The notes: a model not told the origin generated them from the letters alone. 33,934 nucleotides of DNA from Verrucomicrobiales bacterium (GCA_002715965.1 PBAL01000095.1:1-33934), one strand, 5' to 3'. Positions 1 to 9,267 are shown, counted from the stretch's first letter. Numbers and translations: made by a program.

Positions 1-30
1 ATCTGCGGAATTGCCACCGCCGCTGGAAGA

Positions 31-1164
31 CTAGCCAATCGAATCGGCCTTCAAGGTGGTGTCGCGGTATTTCTCCACGAGGTCGTCGTCGAGTTCGACG
101 CCGAGGCCGGGGCCATCAGGGGCTTTCGCGTTGGGGAGGCCGAGGTCGAGCGGGGTCTTGAGGAGGTCGGATTCGTGATACCAGGGGCCGACGTAATCGC
201 CGGGGAATTGCTCGGCGCGGAAGGCGTCGCAGGCGATGCCGACGTGGAGCATCGCGGCGGTGCCGGGTCCGAGTTCGAGGTTGCTGCCCATGGTGACGGC
301 GAGGCCGGCGGCCTTGGCGATGGCGGCGATTTCGAGCGTGGGCGTGATGCCGCCGTGTTTGCCGGGATAGACACTGAAGATGTCGGCGGCGTGGTGTTGG
401 ACCATGCGGATGGCGTCGGCGGGGGTGAAGACGCTTTCATCGGCCTTGATGGGGATGTTGGTGCTGCGGCGAAGTTCGGCGAGAGCTTCGGCGTCGTGGC
501 GCGGGATGGGTTGTTCGCAGAAGTAGAGATTGAATGGCTCCAGTTCGGCGAGGAGACGGCGGGCGGTGGGGATGTCCCAGCCCTCGTTCGCGTCGATGCC
601 AATCGGAATGTCCGGTCCGGCGAATTCGCGGACGGCGCGGATGCGGGCGACGTCATCGCCGGGGCCGACTTTCACCTTGAGAGTCTTCACGCCCCAGTCG
701 AGGAAACGACGGGCAAGGACGACGGCGGCATCGGGTTCAACGGCGCCGATGACGAGCTTGATAGGGAGTTCGTCGCGGACTTTGCCGCCGAGGAGTTGAT
801 GGACGGGGACGCCGGCGGCTTTGCCGGCGAGGTCCCAAAGTGCCATGTCGATCGCGGCCTTGGCGAAGGGGTTGCCGACGAGGACGCGATTCAATTCGCG
901 CATGAGGGCGTTGACGTTGCGCGGGTCTTGGCCGAGGAGCAGCGGCGTGAAGAGGTCACGGATGACGGCGAGTCCGCCGGGACGGGTCTCACCGGTCCAG
1001 GTCGGGGAGAGGGTGGCTTCGCCGAGGCCGAAAATACCCTCGTCGGTGTGGATGCGAACGAGCACGTACGGCGAAACGACGTGGGCGCCGTGCGAGGTTT
1101 TCATGGTCACTTCCGCCTTGATGGGGACGTGGACCGGGATGGTTTCGACTTCGGTGATTTTCAT
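31..1164 (-). CDS. Enolase-superfamily enzyme (mandelate racemase / muconate lactonizing type)
   Basis: A 377-residue protein with the two-domain layout of the mandelate racemase/muconate lactonizing enzyme family: an N-terminal capping domain (about 1-125) and a TIM barrel. Catalytic residues are visible: a KxK pair at K163/K165, metal ligands D191 (DANEGW), E217 (CEQP) and D242 (ADES), and K269 (YPGKHGG) on the opposite barrel side. K on both sides is the muconate-lactonizing/dipeptide-epimerase/OSBS pattern rather than the K-H pattern of mandelate racemase. Family chemistry is proton abstraction alpha to a carboxylate; the substrate cannot be read from the sequence. No signal peptide, so cytoplasmic. 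The ATG overlaps the upstream amidohydrolase stop by 4 bp (ATGA), implying translational coupling. Last visible gene of the operon; further genes may lie beyond the window edge. Confidence 0.9.
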   Translation of the reverse strand: MKITEVETIPVHVPIKAEVTMKTSHGAHVVSPYVLVRIHTDEGIFGLGEATLSPTWTGETRPGGLAVIRDLFTPLLLGQDPRNVNALMRELNRVLVGNPFAKAAIDMALWDLAGKAAGVPVHQLLGGKVRDELPIKLVIGAVEPDAAVVLARRFLDWGVKTLKVKVGPGDDVARIRAVREFAGPDIPIGIDANEGWDIPTARRLLAELEPFNLYFCEQPIPRHDAEALAELRRSTNIPIKADESVFTPADAIRMVQHHAADIFSVYPGKHGGITPTLEIAAIAKAAGLAVTMGSNLELGPGTAAMLHVGIACDAFRAEQFPGDYVGPWYHESDLLKTPLDLGLPNAKAPDGPGLGVELDDDLVEKYRDTTLKADSIG

Positions 1165-2054
1165 GCGTATTCGGGCAGGAAGCGTTTCCAGTTTTCGTGG
1201 AGGATGTTGTGGATGATCTCGTCGGAGACACGCGGGAGGTTGGTGCCTTCGACGACGTCATTGATTTTTTGTTGGCCGGCGACGACCTGCTCCGGCGTGG
1301 CGCTGGGAAAATCGCTGCCGAAGATCAGTTTGTGTTCCACGCCGTATTCGATGGCGCTCATGAAGGCCTGATAATGGCGCAACGGGCGGTAGTGCAGCGC
1401 GGAGATGTTGGTGAAGAGATTGGGGTGCTTGCGGATCAGGACGACGCATTCGTCCTCCCAGGGATGGCCCATGTGCGAGATCACGAGCCGCAGATCCGGG
1501 CAGGCGACGGCGATGTCTTCGAGCTGGATCGGGTTGGCGTATTTGAGCGGGCCGGGACGGACGAAGGACGTGCCTTGGTGCACGTTCACGGGGATGCCGA
1601 GCGACTCGGCTTTCTTGAAGAGCGGGAGATGTTTGGGGTCTTGGGGATCCCAGTTCTGGTAGATGGGCGAACACTTGAGTCCGCGCAGTCCAAGGTCGTT
1701 TACGTAATGCTCGAGTTGCTCGACGCAGTCGGCGTCGTTCGGATCGACGGAGCACCAGCCGATGAAGCGTTCGCTGTGTTCGCGAACGAATTTGGCGATG
1801 AGTTCCTGGTCGGCGTTGATGCCGCAGAAGGGCGCCTTGATGCCGAAGACGACCACCCGGTCCATCGCCTTGGTCGCTTCCAGCAGTTGTTCGGGCGTGG
1901 AATCGAAGGCGTTCTTCTCCGGCGTGTCGCTGCCGGCGAAATACACGTCCTTGCTCAGGCGCATCTTGGCCTTCTTCGCCTCGAGCGCGAAATCGACGAA
2001 CTCATCCGAGAGATGGTCCGGGTACCACATCAGGTTGGTGTGGGTGTCAAACAT
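1161..2054 (-). CDS. Amidohydrolase family 2 (PF04909-like) metal-dependent hydrolase
   Basis: A 297-residue TIM-barrel protein of the amidohydrolase-related family that includes ACMSD-like decarboxylases and lactonases. Visible sites are D3-T-H5-T-N at the end of strand 1, H159 (VNVHQG), H194 (ISHMGHP) and D248 (FGSDFP). The usual first motif is DxHxH; here the second His is Asn, so metal binding may differ from the canonical enzymes. No signal peptide. The start overlaps the transporter stop by 8 bp and its stop overlaps the next gene by 4 bp, so it is clearly in the operon. Context suggests hydrolysis of an amide, lactone or similar intermediate released by the upstream amidases. Reaction unknown; family assignment is firm. 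Confidence 0.88.
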   Translation of the reverse strand: MFDTHTNLMWYPDHLSDEFVDFALEAKKAKMRLSKDVYFAGSDTPEKNAFDSTPEQLLEATKAMDRVVVFGIKAPFCGINADQELIAKFVREHSERFIGWCSVDPNDADCVEQLEHYVNDLGLRGLKCSPIYQNWDPQDPKHLPLFKKAESLGIPVNVHQGTSFVRPGPLKYANPIQLEDIAVACPDLRLVISHMGHPWEDECVVLIRKHPNLFTNISALHYRPLRHYQAFMSAIEYGVEHKLIFGSDFPSATPEQVVAGQQKINDVVEGTNLPRVSDEIIHNILHENWKRFLPEYA

Positions 2055-3411
2055 CCGGTCGCTTTCCGATCTGTGTGTTGGGGTTGACGCCGAGCCAGAG
2101 CAGCGCGGCGAGAATGTAGAACGCGGCGTTGACCCAGACGGCGATGTCCCAGTTGCCGTTGGTCGCCTTGATGTGGTCGATCAAGCGCCCGATGAAGGGC
2201 GAGATGCAGATGCCCGCGAGGCAACCGGTGCTGTTCATGATGCCCATTACGAGTGCGGAGTTCTTTCCGCCCATGTCGATCGACGCCGCCCACGGACACG
2301 GAATGGAGATGCCGGAGAAAAACGCCCCGATCGAGATCACCAATACCAAGGCCGCAGCCGTGCCGGTGTAGGTCGAAGCCACCGCGAAAAGGCCTGCCAT
2401 GGTCAGCGCGACGACGGAGGTGCCGCAGCGACTGATGCGCTTGGAATTCGTCCGTTTATAAAGTCCATCGATCACCGCACCGCCGCAAAGCGAACCGACG
2501 ATCACGCCGATCAACGGCCAGGTGGTGAGCATGCCGGCGTCCGTCTTGGTGATCCCGTATTTGTATTCGAGGAAGGCGGGGAAGAAGGTGACGTAGAAAT
2601 TATAGCCGGCGGCCTTGAACAGCAGTTGACCGCTGAGCGCCCAGGTCGCGCCTTGACGAACAGCGGTGGGCCAATGGAACGGTTCGGGCGTGGCGTCGCT
2701 TTTTTCCGCTTCACCCGCGGCGATCAGTTTGCACTCGGCTTCGTTGGCCCCGCGATGCTCCTGTGGTCGTGTGCGGAAGATGAAGTAAAAGGCGACGGCC
2801 CACACGATGCCGACCAGCGAATAGGTGCGAAAGATCTCGCGCCAGCCATGGTCGTCGAGCAGGTGCGCGGTCAGCCAGATCGTGATCACGCTGCCGATCG
2901 ACATCGACATCGTGATGATCGAACTCGCCTTGCCACGAAACGTGACCGGGAACCAGTCTTTTACCGCCTTCGCGCCATTGGGCACCAGACCCGCCTGCGC
3001 CAGTCCGAACACGAAGCGGCTTACGATCATCGCGCCGAGTGAAGAGACCGCCGCTGTGATGATCGTGCAGAGCGACCAGACCACGCTCAACACCGGCATG
3101 ACCGTGCGTGTGCCAAACTTCTGCCCCAGCCAACCGCCCGGCACCTGGCAGATCAGGTAACCGGCCGAGAAGGCGCCGTAGAGATATCCGAACTGCTCGT
3201 TGTTGAAGCCGAGTTCCTCCTGCATCGTCGTGTTCGCCACGCCGAGGCAATGCCGCGTCAGGTAGGCGCTCGCCGCGGCGAAGGCGAGCAGCGGCAGGAC
3301 GACGTAGCGGATTCGGGTCGGCCGCGCGTCAGTTGGATTGGAGGTAGGTTCGCTCAATTTTTGCAGCCACAGTTCCGACGCCGTAATAACCGACGGAGAG
3401 CCGGCCGACAT
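2047..3411 (-). CDS. MFS transporter (anion:cation symporter-like)
   Basis: A 454-residue integral membrane protein with about 12 hydrophobic segments in two halves separated by a charged cytoplasmic stretch (about 215-245). The layout and the segment ending GGWLGQKFGTR after helix 2 fit the major facilitator superfamily, probably the organic-anion (ACS-type) group. It likely imports the substrate of the operon, which is an inference from context. The ATG at 3411 makes an 83-bp overlap with the acetamidase gene; a TTG at 3357 would reduce this to 29 bp, and the first membrane segment begins only at about residue 36, so the start is uncertain. Its 3' end overlaps the amidohydrolase start by 8 bp. 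Confidence 0.88.
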   Translation of the reverse strand: MSAGSPSVITASELWLQKLSEPTSNPTDARPTRIRYVVLPLLAFAAASAYLTRHCLGVANTTMQEELGFNNEQFGYLYGAFSAGYLICQVPGGWLGQKFGTRTVMPVLSVVWSLCTIITAAVSSLGAMIVSRFVFGLAQAGLVPNGAKAVKDWFPVTFRGKASSIITMSMSIGSVITIWLTAHLLDDHGWREIFRTYSLVGIVWAVAFYFIFRTRPQEHRGANEAECKLIAAGEAEKSDATPEPFHWPTAVRQGATWALSGQLLFKAAGYNFYVTFFPAFLEYKYGITKTDAGMLTTWPLIGVIVGSLCGGAVIDGLYKRTNSKRISRCGTSVVALTMAGLFAVASTYTGTAAALVLVISIGAFFSGISIPCPWAASIDMGGKNSALVMGIMNSTGCLAGICISPFIGRLIDHIKATNGNWDIAVWVNAAFYILAALLWLGVNPNTQIGKRPDV

Positions 3412-4216
3412 GGGTCAACAGGTCGTAGGCCTTCCAGCGATCCCAGTCAAACTCCGCTTCCATCCACTGGATCAAACGCGCATAAGCCTCCGCGACCGCC
3501 TGCTCCATCGGCGTACCGGTCGCGATCGTCATAATCTCGTCCGGCGCCTCGATGCGCGGACTGGGAAGCTTCTGCTGTTTGCGAAGCTCGATCGTGATCG
3601 TGGTCTCGGCGGCCATTTCCAAACCAGTGGCGGAAAGTTCGCCGTGACCCATCGCGGCATGCGCGTCGCCCAGGTAAAGCAAACCGCCTTCGACAAACAC
3701 CGGCAGAACCACCGTCGCACCGGGCGCGGTCTCAATGATGTCCATGTTCCCGCCGTGCGGGCCGGCGGGAACCGTCGTGGGCACGCCCCAATCCGGTGTC
3801 GTGCCGATGCAGCCCAACATCGGCGCAAAGGGAATCGTGATCTCGTCGCTCCAGTGAATCTTCCCTTCGCGAATGGGACACACATGTCCGCCGGGCGGGA
3901 CGTCATCCCCGAGCCATTCCGCCAGCCGACGCGGATGTCCGGTGTAAGTTGCGCATTGGTCGTCGCGAGGATGGATCTTCTCGATCGTCACCGCCAAGGC
4001 ATCACCCGGCTCCGCGCCTTCCACGAAGATCGGACCGGCGACGGGGTTGCTGAAGGGCATCTTGGACTTGTCACGTTGGTCGCCGGGTTTGCGAAGCTGG
4101 CCGGAGAGCGCGTCCTCCGATTCCACCAACACCTGATCACCCGCTTGCACCCGCGCGCGCGGTTCGTGGTGGCGGCTGAATTCGTAGCGCAGGGGTTCGG
4201 CGGAAACGCAATGCAT
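3329..4216 (-). CDS. Acetamidase/formamidase family amidohydrolase
   Basis: A 295-residue protein of the FmdA/AmdA family, which hydrolyses formamide or acetamide to the acid and ammonia. Family blocks are visible in order: GPIFVEGAEPGDAL in the first third, MLGCIGTTP and GPHGGNMD in the middle, and GDAHAAMGHGEL after them. Length is normal for the short bacterial forms. The ATG at 4216 was chosen because it lies 4 bp after the stop of the preceding gene; the longer frame to 4252 would overlap that gene. No signal peptide. Directly downstream of a dimethylformamidase-like gene, which suggests consecutive amide-cleaving steps; the physiological amide is not known. Confidence 0.9.
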   Translation of the reverse strand: MHCVSAEPLRYEFSRHHEPRARVQAGDQVLVESEDALSGQLRKPGDQRDKSKMPFSNPVAGPIFVEGAEPGDALAVTIEKIHPRDDQCATYTGHPRRLAEWLGDDVPPGGHVCPIREGKIHWSDEITIPFAPMLGCIGTTPDWGVPTTVPAGPHGGNMDIIETAPGATVVLPVFVEGGLLYLGDAHAAMGHGELSATGLEMAAETTITIELRKQQKLPSPRIEAPDEIMTIATGTPMEQAVAEAYARLIQWMEAEFDWDRWKAYDLLTHVGRLSVGYYGVGTVAAKIERTYLQSN

Positions 4217-4220
4217 GGTG

Positions 4221-5810
4221 TCAACCCTCGCGGATGAAACGACGCGCCACATTCGCGGTGATACGCGAGACGTGTTCGTCGACGAGCAGCGAACTGTTCC
4301 AACTGATGCTCGAGGCGGAGAAGGCCGCGCCGCCGCTTTTGGTATCGTAGGTGATCATGTCGGCGCCGCCGTCGTCGACGTTCATGCCCTTGGCGATGCG
4401 ATGGACATTCTTCGGCGAATGCTCACTGACCTTGTCGGTCTCATGACCCGAAGCGCCGCCGAAGCAACGCATGTGCTGGCTCTTCTCGCCGAAAATGTCG
4501 CCGTTCTGCAAACCCGTTCCCGCAAATGCCCAGTGATCCGCATCTTCCACGCGGAACGGGGCGCCGGTCATCGCGCCGGCATCCGTGTAAACCACTCCCA
4601 ACAAGTTCGCCTCGCTCTCAAGTCGTTTGTGCATGCGGCTTTCGCAGCCGGCCGGCGTCGTGCCGCCGCACACTTCGTTGTAAACCTTCATCGTTCCCGC
4701 ATCGAGGAACTCGACCTCGCAGTTTAGACCGTTGCCTCCGAGATACATGAGCCGGCCGCCGCGGTTGAAGACCCAGTCCTTGAGATTGAGATACATGTCG
4801 CGGCTCCAATATTCAGGGTGCGCGCCGGTGAGCAGGACGTCGTATTGATCGAGATCGAGAACACCTTCGTGCAATTGCGTTTCGCCATAGACATCGTGCT
4901 CGATTCCCTCGCGCTCCAGCCACGCCAACAGTCGCCAATCCACCGGCGCGGTGTGACTCCCTTGCCGACCCTCGATCGGGCCATCGACTTCGCATTCCGG
5001 GTCGATGAAGGAAATCGGCTCCGGTCGATCGAACGACAACGGCGCGTAATCCGTCACCGCATAGGCGTGATGTTTGGTGTCGGTGTAGCGTTGTAGTTCA
5101 AGCCGGGCGTTCACGGTCGGGACGTCCGGCAACTTGTCCGCGTGGATGTAATTGCTGCGACCGCCGAAATTGTTGTAGGCGTTCCAGTTGATGTTTGCCA
5201 TCAGGGCAACGGCCTTTGCGGTCGGCTTCTTCGGCGCGACAATCCAAGGGAAGTTGAAGAACTCACCAACCTCGTTTGCCGCGTGCATGTAGTACAAACC
5301 AGTTCGTTCCGGCGCCTCCGTCATCTGCCCGTGGACGCGTGAGATGAAACCGTGCTTGTTCCACTCCACGCCCGTCTGAGTGTAATCACCATCCGGCGTG
5401 ATCTGCGTCACGGCCCGTGGACCGTGCTCGTCAAACCAACCCAGCCGACGCACGAACTCCCTCTCAAATCCATAGCGAAAAAGCTCAAGCTTGTACGCCG
5501 TGGGCGAATGACAGCGAAACTCCGACTTCTCTCCCGAGCGCACACACTTGGGCCACATGTAGCCCAGCAGTTTCTCGCTCAACAAACGAAACTGATAAAC
5601 CTCCCCCTCCACGACCGCCATCTTGACCCGCTTCTGCCCGTAACCCTCTTTCTGAATGCTCACCGTATATTCGCCCGGCGCCAATTCCGCATGCACCGAG
5701 CCGCTCGCCCGCGAACGCGCCGCGACGGATTCGCCCTGTCCGTTCACAAATTCCAGCGCGACATCACAAAGCGCCAAATACCGTTCGTCGCTGACATAGC
5801 CGATCAACAT
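4221..5810 (-). CDS. N,N-dimethylformamidase large-subunit-like protein
   Basis: A 529-residue protein. Residues about 1-80 look like a small beta-sandwich of the carboxypeptidase-regulatory type (APGEYTVSIQKEGY). The rest resembles the C-terminal catalytic region of the N,N-dimethylformamidase beta subunit, with blocks NWNAYNNFGGRSNY near residue 206, TGAHPEYWS around 327-336 and GGRLMYLGGNGLNCEV after it. Known dimethylformamidase binds a mononuclear iron through two Tyr and one Glu; Y334 in HPEYWS is a candidate ligand, not verified. The ATG at 5810 was preferred to an upstream ATG at 5870 because the beta-sandwich begins there. No signal peptide and no separate small subunit gene is seen. 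First gene of the minus-strand operon. Substrate probably a larger N-substituted amide than dimethylformamide (inference). Confidence 0.78.
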   Translation of the reverse strand: MLIGYVSDERYLALCDVALEFVNGQGESVAARSRASGSVHAELAPGEYTVSIQKEGYGQKRVKMAVVEGEVYQFRLLSEKLLGYMWPKCVRSGEKSEFRCHSPTAYKLELFRYGFEREFVRRLGWFDEHGPRAVTQITPDGDYTQTGVEWNKHGFISRVHGQMTEAPERTGLYYMHAANEVGEFFNFPWIVAPKKPTAKAVALMANINWNAYNNFGGRSNYIHADKLPDVPTVNARLELQRYTDTKHHAYAVTDYAPLSFDRPEPISFIDPECEVDGPIEGRQGSHTAPVDWRLLAWLEREGIEHDVYGETQLHEGVLDLDQYDVLLTGAHPEYWSRDMYLNLKDWVFNRGGRLMYLGGNGLNCEVEFLDAGTMKVYNEVCGGTTPAGCESRMHKRLESEANLLGVVYTDAGAMTGAPFRVEDADHWAFAGTGLQNGDIFGEKSQHMRCFGGASGHETDKVSEHSPKNVHRIAKGMNVDDGGADMITYDTKSGGAAFSASSISWNSSLLVDEHVSRITANVARRFIREG

Positions 5811-5971
5811 GGGATGAATGAACCTTGTCGCCGCGGACCGCCGACACAAGCAGTTTTTGAGCAATCGCAAACGAATCTCTGCGAGGGCGGATCCTGATCG
5901 CGTTCACGAAGCACTGTTTTACCACGAGTTCATCCAGCAGCGGCAAAACCGACCGTAGGCACGGCCAAAAT
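5811..5971. promoter_or_regulatory. Divergent intergenic region between the amidase operon and the LamG-cytochrome operon
   Basis: These 161 bp separate two start codons facing away from each other, so promoters for both the minus-strand catabolic operon and the plus-strand cytochrome/DUF1501 pair should lie here. I could not identify convincing -35/-10 boxes or an operator palindrome, and neither start has a clear Shine-Dalgarno sequence. Confidence 0.5.
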
Positions 5972-8900
5972 ATGATTCCGCTTTTTTTTCCGAAAAGTTA
6001 TAGTCGCTTTCGATTGAACCGACTGATTCCAATCCTGCTCCTGGCTGGAAGCGTTCATCTCCACGCGAATTATGTTACGCAGGTGCGCGCCGATCGGCCG
6101 GTGGCGTGGTGGTCGTTCGAGGAGGTCAGCGGAATCATCTTCACCAATCGCAATTCCGGCCCGGCAGGAAAACGTCACGGGGTGAACTCTGGAAAGGGTG
6201 TCCGGGGCGCTGGATTGGAATTCGCGGGTGGCGACGCGCGCGTTGATTTCCAGCTTGATGACCTGCAGGACCGTGGCCTTGAGCAGATCTTCAATCGCTC
6301 CTTCACCCTTGAATTCTGGTTGCTGGACGAGGCCGCCAAGCCGGACAACCGGCGCAATTACTCGCTCTTCTACAAGGCCGACTCGAAGGCGTTCACGCAC
6401 AATTCACTCTGGCTCTATCGGGCTCGCGGTGACGGCAACTATTACTTTCGCATTCGCGGCCGCGGGGATGACGGACTGATCCTGAAGATTCCCAATCCCG
6501 CCGGCAATCATCAGCCGGGAGATCTCCGCTGGCATCACTTGGCAATTACCGTCGAACTCACCGGTTCGAAACGGTCGGCCATCGCCTACCTTGATGGGCA
6601 GGCCGTCGCCCAAACAGAAAACAGTGGACCGGCGGAACTCTTCGACAACTCCGGTCCGCTCTTGTTTGGGAGCAGTTACCATCGCGGTTCGCCCTGGCGC
6701 GGCTCCCTGGACGAGTTGGCCATTTACGACCGCGCCTTGTCGCCCGCCGACATCATTCGCCATCACGAAGCCGGCCGCTTGGAACTCAATCCCCCGCCTC
6801 CCCCCCAGAAGAAGATCAGCCGCGAGGAACATTTCGAATTGCACGTCCGACCGTTGCTGGTTCAGAAGTGCGCCGATTGTCATTCCGGCAAACCGAGCGC
6901 CAAGAACCGGCTTTACGTGTTGTCCCGCGACGCGCTCTTGCGCGGTGGTGACTACGGGCCAGCCATTGTGCCGGGAGATTCCGAAGCCAGTCTGTTGTTG
7001 GAGTCGGTGAAACGGATCCACAAGGAACTCAAGATGCCGCCTGACGCGAGCGATCGGCTCACCGCGCGCGAAATCGACCACCTCGTCACCTGGGTCAACG
7101 ACGGTGCTTATTGGCCGAAAGAGGAAGACAAGCCGGCGACCACCTTCGCCAAGACCGGGCCTGAGACAATCACGACGGATCATTGGTCGTTTCAGAAGCG
7201 AGCAAAGCCGCTTCCGCCGCGCGAGGCACCGCCGGAATGGTCCACGGCTGATATTGATCGCTTCCTGCATCGCAAGCATCGGGAGAACCAGGTCATCCCG
7301 ACGGGCCTCGCTGATCGACGAACCCTGATTCGCCGCGCCACCCTCGACCTGATCGGCTTGCCACCCACGGCCGATGAAGTGGCTTCGTTTCTCGATGATC
7401 CGGCGGATGACGAAAAGGCCTTTGCCAAGCTCATTGATCGCCTGCTGGCTTCCCGGCATTACGGCGAACGCTGGGGCCGCCATTGGCTTGACGTCGCCCG
7501 CTATGCCGACACGCAGGGTGATGTCGGAGATTACCCGATCCCCGCGGCCTACAAGTATCGCAACTGGGTCATCGACGCCCTCAATCGCGACATGCCCTTC
7601 GATGAATTCATCCAACGCCAGATCGCCGGGGATATCATGGCCGAACAGGAGAAGTCCGAGACAAGCGCCCGCGAATCGATCATCGCCACCGGTTTTGTTG
7701 CGCTCTCTCGCCGCGTTGGAAATACCAAGACCGAGGATCGACACCTGATCATCGAGGACACGCTCGATACCATCGGCCGTGGCGTCCTGGGCCTCACGCT
7801 TCGCTGCGCCCGTTGTCATGATCACAAGTTCGATCCCGTGCTCAACCGCGATTACTACGGCCTGTATGGTGTCTTTGCCGGCACGCGTTATCCCTGGATG
7901 GGTGCGTCCGATTCCAAGTCGCCTTCCGATCTCTCGCCCGGCCTGCCGGGAGTCGAACCTCGCAAGAAGACTGAGGAATACTTCCGCCTGCTCACCCGCT
8001 ACGAATACCAGATCAACAATCACTTTCGTCCCTGGCTTAAGCCCACTCTTACCGCCTACAAGAAAGTCACCGCCCAAATCGACGCGGCGAAGAAGAAGGG
8101 CGAAGACACTTCCAAACTTGAAACAGAACGCGAGCGCCACCTCGGCATCCGCGGGGGCAAGTTTCGCGAACTGATGCTCCACGGATTGAAGTGGCTGCAG
8201 AAGGAGAAGTTCACGCTCGCCCATCGGCCAGCTTACGACTTCGTATTTGCTGTCAGCGAAACCAAACCCACCGACACCCGCATTCATTTGCGCGGCAACC
8301 CGAAAGTCCTCGGCGAACTCGCCCGCCGCAGCGCCCCACTGGTGATGGGCGGAGAGTCCTTCGCCAGCACTTCCCAATCCGGCCGACTGGAGCTGGTGCG
8401 TTGGTTGACCCGCGACGATCATCCGCTCACGCCGCGCGTGATCGTCAATCGCGTCTGGGCCCAACACTTTGGCCGCGGCCTGGTTCCCACGCTCGATGAC
8501 TTCGGTGCGCAGGGGCAAGTGCCGAGCCATCCTCAACTTCTCGATTGGCTCGCAAATCGTTTCGTCGCCGAGGGCTGGTCGCTCAAGCAACTGCACCGCC
8601 GAATCATGTTCACCCGTGCCTATCGCCTGAGCGGCGAACGCAGTGAGGCCAACCTCAATCGGGATCCGGAAAACCAATGGCTCTGGCACTTTCCGCGTCG
8701 GCGTCTGGAGGCCGAGGCTATTCGCGATTCGATTCTCTTTGTCGCCGATCGTCTCGACACCGAACCCGGCGGCCCGCACCCGTTCAAGCCCTGGTATTCC
8801 AAACGCTACAGCCTCAACGGTCCGTTCAACGAAACCTACCCCACCCGTAAACGCAGCGTCTACATGGTCACGCAGCGCATCTTTCGGCATCCCTTCCTCG

Positions 8901-9244
8901 GCCTGTTCGACGGCCCCGACACCACCAGTTCCACCTCGCAGCGAAAGACCTCCAACAATCCCGGTCAGGCTCTCTACCTGATGAATTCGGAATTTGTCCG
9001 TGAACAGTCACTGTGCTTTGCCGATCGCGCCCTGGAACAACCGGGCAGCGATCGCGAGAAGTTGCAATGGATCTGGAAGCGTTGCTATGCCCGCTCCGCG
9101 GATGCCGACGAACTCGCCCTGGCCACGGCTCATATTGAGCGCTACGCAAAAAACGCTGGCAGCCGGGAACACGTCCGGCGCGAAGCCTGGGCCAGCCTTT
9201 GTCGCGCTGTCCTCACCAGCAACGAGTTCTTTCACGTCGATTGA
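5972..9244 (+). CDS. Exported LamG - cytochrome c (PSCyt1) - DUF1549 - DUF1553 protein
   Basis: A 1090-residue protein with an N-terminal signal sequence (hydrophobic core around residues 18-30, ending LHA). Domains in order: a LamG/concanavalin-like domain at about 35-260; planctomycete-type cytochrome c with a heme motif C300-A-D-C303-H304; DUF1549 from about 420, with a second CxxCH at C612-A-R-C615-H616 (CARCHDHKFDP); and DUF1553 at about 800-1070. This PSCyt1/PSCyt2/PSD1 architecture is almost confined to the PVC superphylum; its biochemical role is unproven, but the two heme motifs imply a periplasmic or cell-surface redox function. It is followed by a DUF1501 gene 23 bp downstream, the usual partner. 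An 8-T run at 5982-5989 lies within codons 4-6. An alternative start was not found. Confidence 0.92.
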   Translation: MIPLFFPKSYSRFRLNRLIPILLLAGSVHLHANYVTQVRADRPVAWWSFEEVSGIIFTNRNSGPAGKRHGVNSGKGVRGAGLEFAGGDARVDFQLDDLQDRGLEQIFNRSFTLEFWLLDEAAKPDNRRNYSLFYKADSKAFTHNSLWLYRARGDGNYYFRIRGRGDDGLILKIPNPAGNHQPGDLRWHHLAITVELTGSKRSAIAYLDGQAVAQTENSGPAELFDNSGPLLFGSSYHRGSPWRGSLDELAIYDRALSPADIIRHHEAGRLELNPPPPPQKKISREEHFELHVRPLLVQKCADCHSGKPSAKNRLYVLSRDALLRGGDYGPAIVPGDSEASLLLESVKRIHKELKMPPDASDRLTAREIDHLVTWVNDGAYWPKEEDKPATTFAKTGPETITTDHWSFQKRAKPLPPREAPPEWSTADIDRFLHRKHRENQVIPTGLADRRTLIRRATLDLIGLPPTADEVASFLDDPADDEKAFAKLIDRLLASRHYGERWGRHWLDVARYADTQGDVGDYPIPAAYKYRNWVIDALNRDMPFDEFIQRQIAGDIMAEQEKSETSARESIIATGFVALSRRVGNTKTEDRHLIIEDTLDTIGRGVLGLTLRCARCHDHKFDPVLNRDYYGLYGVFAGTRYPWMGASDSKSPSDLSPGLPGVEPRKKTEEYFRLLTRYEYQINNHFRPWLKPTLTAYKKVTAQIDAAKKKGEDTSKLETERERHLGIRGGKFRELMLHGLKWLQKEKFTLAHRPAYDFVFAVSETKPTDTRIHLRGNPKVLGELARRSAPLVMGGESFASTSQSGRLELVRWLTRDDHPLTPRVIVNRVWAQHFGRGLVPTLDDFGAQGQVPSHPQLLDWLANRFVAEGWSLKQLHRRIMFTRAYRLSGERSEANLNRDPENQWLWHFPRRRLEAEAIRDSILFVADRLDTEPGGPHPFKPWYSKRYSLNGPFNETYPTRKRSVYMVTQRIFRHPFLGLFDGPDTTSSTSQRKTSNNPGQALYLMNSEFVREQSLCFADRALEQPGSDREKLQWIWKRCYARSADADELALATAHIERYAKNAGSREHVRREAWASLCRAVLTSNEFFHVD

Positions 9245-9267
9245 CATTGGCTATCATTGTCCGCCGC

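Noticed and set aside
1197..2087. Plus-strand open frame across the amidohydrolase gene
   Set aside because: It is a shadow of the amidohydrolase; the minus-strand protein has the family motifs and operon spacing.
4221..5810. Assignment as true N,N-dimethylformamidase
   Set aside because: The C-terminal region resembles the large subunit, but the protein is shorter, has a different N-terminal domain and no small subunit gene; only a family-level call is justified.
6404..8890. Long open frame on the minus strand across the LamG-cytochrome gene
   Set aside because: It is antisense to a gene with clear domains, has no recognisable motif, and long antisense frames are expected in GC-rich coding sequence.
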